Shown one piece after another: positions 8,757 to 17,187 of a stretch of 64,000 nucleotides of DNA (positions within the stretch are counted from its first letter, which is position 1; every line of letters begins with the position of its first letter). Source of the stretch: Rufibacter tibetensis (lineage in GTDB: Bacteria > Bacteroidota > Bacteroidia > Cytophagales > Hymenobacteraceae). The position numbers and the translations under genes are program-made. The notes below the pieces were generated by a model that searched no databases, was not told the DNA's origin, and was given only the letters and a program-made list of their open reading frames with translations. The stretch spans positions 837,001 to 901,000 of the forward strand of contig NZ_CP012643.1 in NCBI RefSeq assembly GCF_001310085.1, read 5' to 3'.

Positions 8757-10030
8757 GCTTTAAGAAAATAAGACCGGAAAAGGTACAGGTGAAAAACTAA
8801 AAAAACACCGTAGCGCACAGCATAGGCAATGGGCAATCCCTCTATCCCAAGCAGGGGCATAAGGCAAGCCACTAATGTGACATACAAAAGGCCTGAACCC
8901 AACTGTGTGAGTATGTACAGTTTTACCCGTGCCTGAACAGTAATAATGTAGGAAAGCACCCAAGCAGTCATCTTCAGGAAATCGCCTAAAACCTGGTAGT
9001 TCATCAGGTCACGAGCGGCTAGGAATTCACGGTGAAAAAGCAACTGAATGAAAAAGTCGCGCTGCCACCAGAAGATAAGCAACCCCACCGCTAACGCTGG
9101 CACTAATAGGTAGAATATGCTTTTCACGTAAACCTGCAGTGCCTGGGGCTGAGGCAGCAACGCGGCTATTTTAGGATAGTAGACCATTCCTAAAATAGAA
9201 ACATACACCATGGTGTAGCTGTCTGAGATTTTCACCACCGACTGCCATAAGCCGGTTTCTACCATGGAAAACTGCTGGATGGCCAGTTCCCGCACCACAA
9301 AGTCAATCAATTTAGCGCCTACTAAGGTGGAAAGGGCCATCACCAAAAACTTCCCTAGATTACGGACAACGTCGGGGGACCACCCCCACTGCCACCTGGG
9401 TACAAGGCCTTTGAAAATCACCACCGCCATTCCTACCAAGCCGCTGATACTTTGCCCGGTCAAAAACAGCACCAAAGCTGAGGACAATTCTACCCGGCCA
9501 ACAGCCCACCACGTAACCCCAATACTGATAACACTGGTAAGAAGGCTTAAGTACACATAAGCCCGTAAGGCCTGCTTGGCTAATAGCACTGATAACCAGA
9601 ACAAGTGCAACAGAAGCAGTACAAAGAGGCACAAGAAAATCCAGAACTCCGTAATCCCGGGTTGCACTGGTATTTCTTGGCTGAACCGCTCAAGGAAAAA
9701 AGCAGGAAATAGAATAATAGCCGCAATGCCTCCCAAAAAAGTAAGGAGATTTAAAGACAGGCCCATCCAGAAATAAGATCTGTAGGAAGCACTATCAGGC
9801 TCATGTTGCGCCAAGTGCCTGATCAACCCCACGTTGATACCGCTGTTAGGAAGCGTAGTGAGTAAGGCAATAAGATTCTGGAAGTGCGCCAGCAACGTGA
9901 TTCCCTGCGGCCCATAGTACACGGCAAACAACTTATTAATCATAAGCGAACTGCCCGCCCTGGCAACAGTTGAAAGCCCTGACCACACCGAATTACTTAA
10001 AAATTGCCGCAAGTGCTGCTTTCGCGCCAT
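8753..10030 (-). CDS. Wzx-type polysaccharide flippase
   Basis: 425 residues with about 12 predicted membrane helices and no large soluble domain. The N-terminal pattern (LSNSVWSGLSTVARAGSSLM) is typical of the polysaccharide biosynthesis/O-antigen translocase (MATE-like) family. It would flip lipid-linked oligosaccharide across the inner membrane. The 4-base overlap with the GT2 gene couples them. The preceding aminotransferase gene ends in a U-tailed hairpin (10117-10143), so the flippase and GT2 may have their own promoter in 10031-10116, though I see no exact -7 box there. Confidence 0.88.
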   Translation of the reverse strand: MARKQHLRQFLSNSVWSGLSTVARAGSSLMINKLFAVYYGPQGITLLAHFQNLIALLTTLPNSGINVGLIRHLAQHEPDSASYRSYFWMGLSLNLLTFLGGIAAIILFPAFFLERFSQEIPVQPGITEFWIFLCLFVLLLLHLFWLSVLLAKQALRAYVYLSLLTSVISIGVTWWAVGRVELSSALVLFLTGQSISGLVGMAVVIFKGLVPRWQWGWSPDVVRNLGKFLVMALSTLVGAKLIDFVVRELAIQQFSMVETGLWQSVVKISDSYTMVYVSILGMVYYPKIAALLPQPQALQVYVKSIFYLLVPALAVGLLIFWWQRDFFIQLLFHREFLAARDLMNYQVLGDFLKMTAWVLSYIITVQARVKLYILTQLGSGLLYVTLVACLMPLLGIEGLPIAYAVRYGVFLVFHLYLFRSYFLKA

Positions 10031-10116
10031 GGTGCAAACTACAAAGAAATTGTGGCAATACCGGTTGTAAAGCGCTAAGGCCCTCTGGAGGAAGAGGTCG
10101 CTTTAGCGTCATTATC

Positions 10117-10143
10117 TAAAAACCAGCTTTAAAATAGGCTGGT
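10117..10143 (-). terminator. Intrinsic terminator after the aminotransferase gene
   Basis: Arms 10122-10127 and 10138-10143 (ACCAGC/GCTGGT) with a 10-base AT-rich loop; on the minus strand it is followed directly by TTTTT (10117-10121). It sits 15 bases past the stop codon at 10158. Short stem, so moderate confidence. Confidence 0.6.
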
Positions 10144-10157
10144 AAAAAGAAGGCTTC

Positions 10158-11264
10158 TTAGGGGAAGAAGGATTTCAATTGCTCCACCACATATTCCTGC
10201 TCTGAATCTGTCATGCCCGGGAACAATGGAAGGCTGAGGCTGGTGGAAGCTAATTCTTCGGTAAGCGGAAAGTCACCTTGCCTGTAGCCTAAGTGTTGGT
10301 AGGATGGCTGTAGATGGGGCGGGACAGGGTAATGAACCAAGGTCTGAATGCCTTTCTTCTGCAGGAACACTTGTAATGCTTCCCGGCGGTTAGTGCGCAC
10401 AACGTAGAGGTGGTAAATATGGTCATTCGGTCCAGCAGGAGCCACTGGCAAAATCAAATCACCAATGCCTGCCAGAGCTTCGTGGTATTGGCTAGCTAAG
10501 CGTTTTCGCACTGCATTTAACTCATTCAAACAGGAGAGCTTCACAGATAAAACAGCTGCCTGCAGGGAGTCTAAACGAGAGTTGATGCCCACTTGGGCAT
10601 ACTCATACCGCCGTGACTGCCCATAGTTATGGTACTGGCGTACCCAATGAGCTATAGCAGCATCTTGGGTAACCACAGCTCCCCCATCTCCCACGGCACC
10701 TAAATTTTTGGTAGGGTAGAAACTGGTAGCATTTACTTTCCCGAACGTGCCTACTGGCTTTCCTCCATATAAAGTTCCCTGCGCCTGCGCGAAATCTTCT
10801 ACCAACTCCATGCCATGGTTACGGCATAGGGTCAAAAGCGCATCTAACTCACAACTCTGGCCATACAAATGGATGGGTAACACTACCTTGGTTCTTGGGG
10901 TAATCACTGGCCCAACGGTTTCAGCGGTGATGTTATAGGTGTGCCCGTCCGGCTCGGCAAATACAGGTTTGGCTCCCACTTGCTGCACGGCATTGATGGT
11001 GGCGATGTATCCATTAGCTGGAACCACCACTTCGTCACCAGAACCAACTCCCAAAGTACGAAGGCTAATCACCAAGGCATCGTATCCGTTACCAACGCCA
11101 ATGACATCTCCCCCACCCAAATACTGTCCAAATTCTTCTTCAAAGGCGGTAACAGAAGGACCCAGGATCAACTGGTTTTTCCGCAATTCTGTTAGAAGTG
11201 CTTCCTCTATCCGCTGCTGAAGCCCAACCGGAAAATCACGAAATGTAAAAAAAGGAACGTGCAT
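10158..11264 (-). CDS. fdtB: DegT/DnrJ/EryC1/StrS sugar aminotransferase (FdtB-type)
   Basis: 368 residues, full length for the PLP-dependent sugar aminotransferases. Conserved blocks: VIGVGNGYDALVISLRTLG, GDEVVVPANGYIATINAV, PIHLYGQ, VEDFAQAQG, and the PLP lysine in SFYPTKNLGAVGDGG (about residue 185). In the FdtB/QdtB group it aminates C3 of a dTDP-3-keto-6-deoxyhexose. The neighbouring isomerase at 12279-12683 makes exactly this kind of substrate, which supports the assignment over other DegT members. It starts 28 bases after the GNAT gene in the same operon. Confidence 0.85.
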   Translation of the reverse strand: MHVPFFTFRDFPVGLQQRIEEALLTELRKNQLILGPSVTAFEEEFGQYLGGGDVIGVGNGYDALVISLRTLGVGSGDEVVVPANGYIATINAVQQVGAKPVFAEPDGHTYNITAETVGPVITPRTKVVLPIHLYGQSCELDALLTLCRNHGMELVEDFAQAQGTLYGGKPVGTFGKVNATSFYPTKNLGAVGDGGAVVTQDAAIAHWVRQYHNYGQSRRYEYAQVGINSRLDSLQAAVLSVKLSCLNELNAVRKRLASQYHEALAGIGDLILPVAPAGPNDHIYHLYVVRTNRREALQVFLQKKGIQTLVHYPVPPHLQPSYQHLGYRQGDFPLTEELASTSLSLPLFPGMTDSEQEYVVEQLKSFFP

Positions 11265-11292
11265 ACCTCAATGACTTGTTAGTAACTCAGCT

Positions 11293-12249
11293 TTAGTTAA
11301 AAGAAAGCAGGTACTGTTCCTGCAACATAGCCCGGGCACCCATGCTTTCCTTAAAGTAATAAAGACTTTCATTGATGTACGTGCCGTCCTGTGAAGAACC
11401 AAAGCTGAAAAAGTGCTTCGTCCCGCGGAACTTGTTAAAAATAGAATCTAACAAAAAAGGAAGCGCGCGAAGCTTCTTTCCTTCTGGAGTCATGCCTAGA
11501 TATTGCGCATGTACCACCTGTCCAGAAATATAGAGAACAGCCCCTCCCAGAAGCTTTTCGTTTTGATAGACCCCGTACAAGAGAATGTTTTCTGGGAACA
11601 GGGTAGCCAGCTTGATCATTTCAGCCGGACTGTGGGCTGGTTGCAGTCCATATTTTTCCTGAAGCAGATCTTTCATGATGCCCATAAATCCTTCCCATTC
11701 CTGACATTCACGTACCTGAAGCCTATGGGTGTGCGCTTTTTTAATAGACCACTTTACCCCCCGGTAATACTCTACCGGAGGAGCTGACAAGTTAATTACG
11801 CTTATTAAATCACGCTCTACCATCTCTGATCCTAGTTGGGTTAATACCGCCACATCTTCACAAGCCGGTATCTGGTGGTAACAGGAAGGAATGGCTTTAT
11901 AAAAAATGGTGCATACTTTCTGCTCTTTCAAAAAGTGCTTCAGGGCGTCAAAAACTTCTCGCATAAGAGAGAAGGTCATAGCAGCATCACATAAAATGCC
12001 GCCAAACGTAAGTCCCTTGTGGCTGGACAGACAGCCCTCCTCTAAGTGGGCAGGCAAAATAGCCATTAACTTCTGGTTCTTGAAAAACAACAAAGACGCA
12101 TCCTGGAACCGGTGCTTATGGTATTCCATGTAACGCCTTTTGAACATGAAATGCCCGTTCTTCGCCTTTTCTACAAAGGCATCCCACTCCATTTCATGCG
12201 CTGCGTTATAAGGAAGAACCAGCATGTTTTCTAGATTACTTTGTGGCAA
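11293..12249 (-). CDS. GNAT/FemAB-type acyltransferase of the aminosugar operon
   Basis: 318 residues. A double GNAT-like architecture typical of FemAB or Acetyltransf_6 proteins is suggested by VEYYRGVKWSIKKAHTHRLQ (the shared substrate-binding segment) and by LLYGVYQNEKLLGGAVLYIS (acyl-CoA-type strand). Encoded between the isomerase and the aminotransferase, it is the natural candidate to N-acylate the 3-amino sugar. In characterised Fdt pathways that step is done by a left-handed beta-helix hexapeptide enzyme, and none is present in this window. An internal ATG at 12225 is an alternative start. The substrate is inferred from context. Confidence 0.7.
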   Translation of the reverse strand: MPQSNLENMLVLPYNAAHEMEWDAFVEKAKNGHFMFKRRYMEYHKHRFQDASLLFFKNQKLMAILPAHLEEGCLSSHKGLTFGGILCDAAMTFSLMREVFDALKHFLKEQKVCTIFYKAIPSCYHQIPACEDVAVLTQLGSEMVERDLISVINLSAPPVEYYRGVKWSIKKAHTHRLQVRECQEWEGFMGIMKDLLQEKYGLQPAHSPAEMIKLATLFPENILLYGVYQNEKLLGGAVLYISGQVVHAQYLGMTPEGKKLRALPFLLDSIFNKFRGTKHFFSFGSSQDGTYINESLYYFKESMGARAMLQEQYLLSFN

Positions 12250-12278
12250 TTAGCGGTACGTTGGGTCAGTAAATGCAC

Positions 12279-12683
12279 CTATTCAGAAATCAGGTTTTGA
12301 AACTCTTCATAACTTCTGATGTAGTCCGCTTCCTCAAAATGAGTGGAAGTGCTACAGCAAAGAAGCGAATTAGGTGCCGGGTGAACAGTAATCCAACAAA
12401 AGGGAGGTATGTACAGCCCTTGGGCAGGAGAAGTTAACACAAAGGTGTTGGTTCCTTTGGCCGTTTCCGTTTCTACCCGTACACTCCCTTGTAAAACCAC
12501 CAGCAATTCCTTTGTGGTGCGATGGGCATGGCCGCCGCGTTCCGCGCCCTGATCAGAGGCAAAAACCCAGAATACCCGTTTTACATCAAAGGGCAACCCA
12601 GTGGCATCTTGGGTAGAAATCAGGGTACCGGCGCTGTCAGGCAGGTGCAGGAAGGAAAGCAGGTATGGTTCTGAAGGCAACAT
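12279..12683 (-). CDS. fdtA: FdtA/QdtA-type dTDP-4-keto-6-deoxyglucose 3,4-ketoisomerase
   Basis: 134-residue single-domain cupin. Diagnostic features are AERGGHAHRTTKELLVVLQG (catalytic His region), YIPPFCWITV and the C-terminal EEADYIRSYEEF. FdtA/QdtA enzymes convert dTDP-4-keto-6-deoxy-glucose to the 3-keto isomer, the first committed step to Fuc3NAc or Qui3NAc; the sequence alone does not tell which epimer is made. The frame is open to 12794, but the extra 37 residues are basic and unlike the family, so the ATG at 12683 was chosen. First gene of the operon with the GNAT and aminotransferase genes, divergent from the EamA transporter. Confidence 0.85.
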   Translation of the reverse strand: MLPSEPYLLSFLHLPDSAGTLISTQDATGLPFDVKRVFWVFASDQGAERGGHAHRTTKELLVVLQGSVRVETETAKGTNTFVLTSPAQGLYIPPFCWITVHPAPNSLLCCSTSTHFEEADYIRSYEEFQNLISE

Positions 12684-12792
12684 TATCTGCGAAGTTACGC
12701 AAAGCAGAGCAATTCCGATTGCCCTGTTGCGGTAGCCGCCGTTGCCTTGCCTCGGGTTTTGATATTTTGGAGCCCTTTTGCTAGATACACGC

Positions 12793-13698
12793 ATGATTTA
12801 CCTGCTGCTTTGTATTCTGTTTAACACCCTGCTGGTCTTTATCTTCAAACTGTACCACCGGTTTGGAGTGCGCACCTTCCAGGCCATTGTGGTCAATTAT
12901 GTAGTGTGCCTGTTCACGGGAGCAGCTTTCGCGGTTGAGGACCTTAGAGTATTGGTGCAAAACCTGGGTGAACCATGGATGCTGGCCAGCTGGGCTTTGG
13001 GCAGCTTATTCATCGGTTCCTTTTATCTGGTGGCGGTGGCCGCACAGAAAATCGGCGTTGCCGCCACTACGGTGGCCATGAAAATATCGCTGGTAATTCC
13101 GGTGCTGTTCAGTTTATTAATGCTACAAAATGGCCTGAAACAGTATACCCTCCTAAACTACACAGGAATGGTCCTTGCGTTGGTAGCCGTGGTACTTACT
13201 TCCCGCCGAGCCAATTTAGAAGATGCAAAAGAGGCTACAAAAAGGGCTTGGGTCCTTCCGTTAGTGGTTTTTCTGGCAGCGGGACTAGGCGATGTGATTA
13301 TTAATTTTACCAATGACCAGTTGTTGCAATCACATCAGGCAGGGGCATTTACCATTTCTACGTTTCTAGCCTCGGCAGTGATTGGAGTGATCGTGCTTTT
13401 GTATAGCTCCTTTGCACAGAAGGTTCCGTTTGAAAGAAAGAGCCTGGTGGCCGGAGTAGCACTAGGTGTTCCTAATTACTTTTCCATCTTCTTTTTGGTA
13501 CAAGCGCTTTTTGCGTTCCAGAACGATGGGGCGTTTCTGTACCCGGTCAACAACATCGGTATTATCCTGCTGGGCACATTGGGCGGCATCTTGTTTTTTG
13601 GTGAACGGCTCAGCCGAGTCAATTGGCTGGGAATGGCTCTTGCCATTGTGGCCCTGCTCTTAATGTCCTACCAGGAAATCAGAAACGCACTGTTTTAA
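12793..13698 (+). CDS. EamA/DMT-family transporter
   Basis: 301 residues with ten predicted membrane helices arranged as two repeated EamA-like halves; a short charged loop (SRRANLEDAKEATKRAW, about residue 140) separates them. The C-terminal half has NNIGIILLGTLGGILFFGERLS, typical of drug/metabolite exporters. The substrate is unknown. The frame opens with TTG at 12778, but ATG at 12793 is the more natural start. It is divergent from the fdtA-type gene. The stop codon (13696-13698) lies inside the left arm of a hairpin. Confidence 0.85.
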   Translation: MIYLLLCILFNTLLVFIFKLYHRFGVRTFQAIVVNYVVCLFTGAAFAVEDLRVLVQNLGEPWMLASWALGSLFIGSFYLVAVAAQKIGVAATTVAMKISLVIPVLFSLLMLQNGLKQYTLLNYTGMVLALVAVVLTSRRANLEDAKEATKRAWVLPLVVFLAAGLGDVIINFTNDQLLQSHQAGAFTISTFLASAVIGVIVLLYSSFAQKVPFERKSLVAGVALGVPNYFSIFFLVQALFAFQNDGAFLYPVNNIGIILLGTLGGILFFGERLSRVNWLGMALAIVALLLMSYQEIRNALF

Positions 13699-13734
13699 AG
13701 GCGTTTTTCAGAAAATCGGCTTTAAAACAGTGCG
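13686..13734 (+). terminator. 15-bp hairpin spanning the EamA gene stop codon, core-loop family
   Basis: Arms 13686-13700 and 13720-13734 (CGCACTGTTTTAAAG and complement) are perfect; the 19-base loop contains TTTTTCAGAAAATCGG. No U-run follows. One of the intergenic hairpin family described in the findings. Confidence 0.7.
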
Positions 13735-13757
13735 TCCTGCTTATTCCAAATGATTCG

Positions 13758-13765
13758 TACTTTTG
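13758..13765 (+). promoter_or_regulatory. -7 box immediately before the yigZ-like start codon
   Basis: TACTTTTG, an exact TAnnTTTG match, ends 6 bases before the ATG at 13772. With the usual start-point distance the mRNA would be leaderless or nearly so. Confidence 0.6.
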
Positions 13766-13771
13766 TTTTCC

Positions 13772-14368
13772 ATGAGCGAGGACACCTACCGCACCATAGC
13801 CGCGCCCGTAGAGGGTTTGTACAAAGAGAAAGGCAGCAAGTTCATATCCAAAGCTTACCCTGTACGCACCGAGGAAGAGGTAAAAGAGATTCTACAATCC
13901 CTCAAAAAAGAGTACTTTGATGCCCGTCACCATTGTTATGCGTACTTACTGGGCGCAAACCGGGCCACGTACCGCGCCAATGATGATGGCGAGCCCAACC
14001 ATTCTGCCGGAGATCCTATTTTGGGCCAGATCAGATCAGCGGGGCTGAGCAATGTACTGGTGGTGGTGATCCGGTATTTTGGTGGAATTAAGTTGGGAGT
14101 TGGCGGTCTCATTCACGCTAACAAAACCGCTACTGCCGAGGCATTGGAACAGGCGCAGGTGGTGGAACGCCACGAAACCACTTTCCTAATCGTTGAGTTT
14201 GGCTATGAGCAAATGAATGAGATCATGAAAGTGGTCAAAGACTATGATTTGCCTGTGCGCCAGCAGGACTTCAACGTAGATTGCCGCCTCACCGTAGAGG
14301 TGCGTACTGGTTTGGCTCCGCAGATAGAGGCGCTATTCCAGAAGAACGGGCGTTTGCTGGAGCTATAA
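13772..14368 (+). CDS. yigZ: YigZ/IMPACT family protein
   Basis: 198 residues. The N-terminal domain shows the UPF0029/IMPACT signature: GSKFISKAYPV, DARHHCYAYLLG, NDDGEPNHSAGDPILGQI and VVVIRYFGGIKLGVGGLI. The C-terminal part is the ferredoxin-like DUF1949 domain. Eukaryotic IMPACT modulates the Gcn2 stress kinase; bacterial YigZ is linked to ribosome or translation factors, but its role is unsettled. The frame opens with TTG at 13763, which overlaps the -7 box, so ATG at 13772 is the start. Confidence 0.9.
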   Translation: MSEDTYRTIAAPVEGLYKEKGSKFISKAYPVRTEEEVKEILQSLKKEYFDARHHCYAYLLGANRATYRANDDGEPNHSAGDPILGQIRSAGLSNVLVVVIRYFGGIKLGVGGLIHANKTATAEALEQAQVVERHETTFLIVEFGYEQMNEIMKVVKDYDLPVRQQDFNVDCRLTVEVRTGLAPQIEALFQKNGRLLEL

Positions 14369-14393
14369 TCAGGTTTCTCCGGTTCGTTTAAAT

Positions 14394-14424
14394 CCTGTTT
14401 TCAGAAAATCAGGCACAAAACAGG
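14394..14424 (+). terminator. 8-bp hairpin with core loop after yigZ
   Basis: CCTGTTTT (14394-14401) pairs with AAAACAGG (14417-14424); loop CAGAAAATCAGGCAC. The left arm plus loop form the quasi-palindrome CCTGTTTTCAGAAAATCAGG, so two alternative foldings exist. No U-run. Confidence 0.6.
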
Positions 14425-14497
14425 CTTATCATTATCTTTCTGAAATTCGTATCAGGTGAGCCTCTTGGGCTTCTTTCAATTTAGCACACCAAACCCC

Positions 14498-15622
14498 ATG
14501 CGCATCCTTCCCAACCTAAGACAACCTACCAAGAACATTTTAGACCGGAAAGTGGGTCAAAAACCCGGCTCCCTGACTATTTCAGCCGAGGCGCTTCCTC
14601 CGCGTCTTTTCCTGGTTTCTTTCGATGACAAGCATTGCGACATCAGGGAATTTGAAAGCTATGATGCGCTTATGGGAGCCTTTCACGCGGCCCCGGAGAT
14701 TAGGCATTGGATTGACGTGCGCGGCTACGGGAACCAGGCATTGCTGGAACGCATGATGGTAGATTTTCGCATCCATCCGCTGCAAATGGAAGACGTGGTC
14801 AATGACTACCAGCGCCCCAAGGTAGAAGAAGATCACAACCGCCTGTTCATAGTCTCCCGAATGATTGCCTTTACCCCGCAGCATGAATTGGATGATGACC
14901 AGTTGTCCATCTTCACGGGTCCCAATTATGTGCTCACGTTTCAAAGTGATTACGAAGATTGCCTGGATCCATTGCGCGAGCGCATTAAAGCGGGCAAAGG
15001 AGCCATCCGGAAGAAAACATCCATGTACCTGGCCTACGCCATGATGGACGTGGTGCTGGACCACTACTTTCCCGCCATGGCTTCCTTAGGCGAATACGCC
15101 GAGGAACTGGAGGATTGCCTCTTTGAAAACCCTTCCAAAAAGCTTTTAAGCCAAATCCTTGACCTGAAACGCGAAGTAGTTAAAATACGGCGGATTGTCT
15201 GGCCTGAGCGTGATAAAATAAACGAGATCCTCAGGATGGACGAGAGCATGGTGCCCCATGAACTGAAGATTTACTTTAAAGACATTTACGACCACGCCAT
15301 CCAACTCATTGACCTGGTAGACAATTACAAAGAGATTACCAGCAGCCTAACCGACCTGTATTTGTCTAACGTGAGCAACCGCATGAACGAGGTCATGAAG
15401 GTGTTGACCATTATCTCCACCATCTTTATTCCGTTAAGTTTTATTGTGGGTCTATACGGCATGAACTTCTCCCGCGAAAACCCCAAAGGCGGCATCAATC
15501 CCTTGAACATGCCTGAGTTGTACCATCCCTACGGCTATGTCTCTCTTCTGTGTTTTATGGGCTTGGTAGTATCTGGAATGGTCTATTACTTCTACCGCAA
15601 AGGCTGGCTCACCAAGGTGTAA
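14498..15622 (+). CDS. corA: CorA family magnesium/cobalt transporter
   Basis: 374 residues. A long cytoplasmic N-terminal domain (EDVVNDYQRPKVEE, then a helical bundle with VKIRRIVWPERD) precedes two C-terminal membrane helices; the selectivity loop motif YGMNF follows the first (about residue 317). CorA pentamers move Mg2+ down the membrane potential. The frame opens with GTG at 14456, but ATG at 14498 gives the standard length. Monocistronic. Confidence 0.93.
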   Translation: MRILPNLRQPTKNILDRKVGQKPGSLTISAEALPPRLFLVSFDDKHCDIREFESYDALMGAFHAAPEIRHWIDVRGYGNQALLERMMVDFRIHPLQMEDVVNDYQRPKVEEDHNRLFIVSRMIAFTPQHELDDDQLSIFTGPNYVLTFQSDYEDCLDPLRERIKAGKGAIRKKTSMYLAYAMMDVVLDHYFPAMASLGEYAEELEDCLFENPSKKLLSQILDLKREVVKIRRIVWPERDKINEILRMDESMVPHELKIYFKDIYDHAIQLIDLVDNYKEITSSLTDLYLSNVSNRMNEVMKVLTIISTIFIPLSFIVGLYGMNFSRENPKGGINPLNMPELYHPYGYVSLLCFMGLVVSGMVYYFYRKGWLTKV

Positions 15623-15741
15623 CTTATTCTTATCTGGTTTAAAGCTTGTTCCAAAGAACCTGGCTAAAAACCATTGACAAGGCTACTCTACCCAGTTTAT
15701 AAGGGCAGTTCTAGAGCCCGTGAACAAGAAAGAGCAAAACT

Positions 15742-17187
15742 TTACCGCATGGAAATTCCTGCCATATCAGAACCGAGGTTTCCGGCGGCCCACTGGAGGT
15801 AGTATTTGGCTTTCCCGTATTTGCTTTTAAGTTCGTAGAGTTTGATCTGTTGGGTGAGTAGGTTCATTTCGCGGGTGTTTACTAAAAACAGGGAGCTTTC
15901 CCCGCTTTCAAACCGTTGCTGCTCGCCGTTTCGCAGGAACTCATTGCTAACGATGATCTGCTCCTGCAGAGTAATCTGGTCTTCCAGCATGAGGCGCTCG
16001 TTGTAAGCAGCCTGCACTAGGTTTTGGGTCTCGCGGGTGGTCTGCTGCAGTTCCAGCCTTGTCGCGTTTAGCTTGAGGCGTGTCACCTGCAGTTTTCCCC
16101 GCTCCTGCCGCAGGAAAAGAGGAAAACTGAAACTGGCTCCCAGTTTGTAATTGTCAGAAGCATACCGCTCCTCCAGCCAACTGCGGCTCATAGAGCTGCC
16201 GGCCCCAATCAGGTTGTACTCCAAATTAAGTTTAGGGAGCAGTTTGTTTTGGGAGAACCGCCGCTCTACCTCCAATTGCCTTACTTTTACCTGCAGTTTG
16301 GCTACCTCCGGATGCCGGTCCCGGGCATTGCCCAGAAAGAACGCAAGTTCCCCATCCGTAAGTGGTTCCGGCTCTGTGCCCAGCAAAGAAGGTTTCACCC
16401 CTTCAGGTAATTCCAGAGGAGTGTTGTTTTCGCCCCACAGGAAGTTGGATACCAGCAGCGCAGCGTTCTGGCTTTCTGTACGCGCCTGAAAAAGCAAAGC
16501 TTGCCGGTTCTGGACCTCCATTTGGGCTTCTACAGAGTCAATGGCCGCCAAGTCTCCTTGCCGTACCCGTTCTTTCACCGCTTGTAGCCGCACCTGGGCT
16601 AACTGGAAGCCTTGTTCCAACAAGGCGCGGCGCTGGTAAGCGTAGGCCCAGTCCCAGTAAGCTTTGGCTGCTTCCAAAAGTAATTTGTTAATGGTTTTCA
16701 CCCGATCCGCTTCGGCTAACTCCTGGGCCTGCCGGGCAAGAGCCAACGTAGCCCGCCGTTCATCCATCAACAAACCCTGGGCCAGCGGCACAGAAATGCC
16801 CACATAGGAAAGTCCATCGCGGGGTGTGATGTTCTCCCCGTTCACATTCACTCCGCTGTTGCGTTCATAACCGGCCTTCAGTTCCCCAATCCAGAGAGGC
16901 ACTTTCAAGACGTTGTCCCAGAGCGTAAAATAGTTTTTACCGCCCAGCTCCTTTTTGTAATACTTGGCGGCCAATACGGGGTCAAAGGCTCCGCGGGCCA
17001 TGAGGATCTCCTGCCGCGCCTGCTCTGATAGCTGCTCAGCTTGCCGGGCCACCGGATGGCGCCAGGCAATCTGCTCCATGAAATCATGGATGGTAAACAC
17101 CGCTGTGCTGTCTGCTGCCTGCGTTGGAAAATACCAAAGCAGCAAACCACATAGTAGGGCACTATAAATCATTCGGCTGCTTTTCAT
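15742..17187 (-). CDS. TolC-family outer membrane efflux channel
   Basis: 481 residues. The signal peptide (MIYSALLCGLLLWYFPTQAA) is followed by the two OEP repeats: long coiled-coil helices rich in Leu/Ala/Gln/Glu with beta-segments (DGLSYVGISVPLAQGLL, KLGASFSFPLFLRQERGKL). It would form the outer membrane exit duct of the exporter encoded just upstream. It overlaps the HlyD gene by 4 bases and is the last gene of the operon TetR-ABC-HlyD-TolC. Confidence 0.9.
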   Translation of the reverse strand: MKSSRMIYSALLCGLLLWYFPTQAADSTAVFTIHDFMEQIAWRHPVARQAEQLSEQARQEILMARGAFDPVLAAKYYKKELGGKNYFTLWDNVLKVPLWIGELKAGYERNSGVNVNGENITPRDGLSYVGISVPLAQGLLMDERRATLALARQAQELAEADRVKTINKLLLEAAKAYWDWAYAYQRRALLEQGFQLAQVRLQAVKERVRQGDLAAIDSVEAQMEVQNRQALLFQARTESQNAALLVSNFLWGENNTPLELPEGVKPSLLGTEPEPLTDGELAFFLGNARDRHPEVAKLQVKVRQLEVERRFSQNKLLPKLNLEYNLIGAGSSMSRSWLEERYASDNYKLGASFSFPLFLRQERGKLQVTRLKLNATRLELQQTTRETQNLVQAAYNERLMLEDQITLQEQIIVSNEFLRNGEQQRFESGESSLFLVNTREMNLLTQQIKLYELKSKYGKAKYYLQWAAGNLGSDMAGISMR

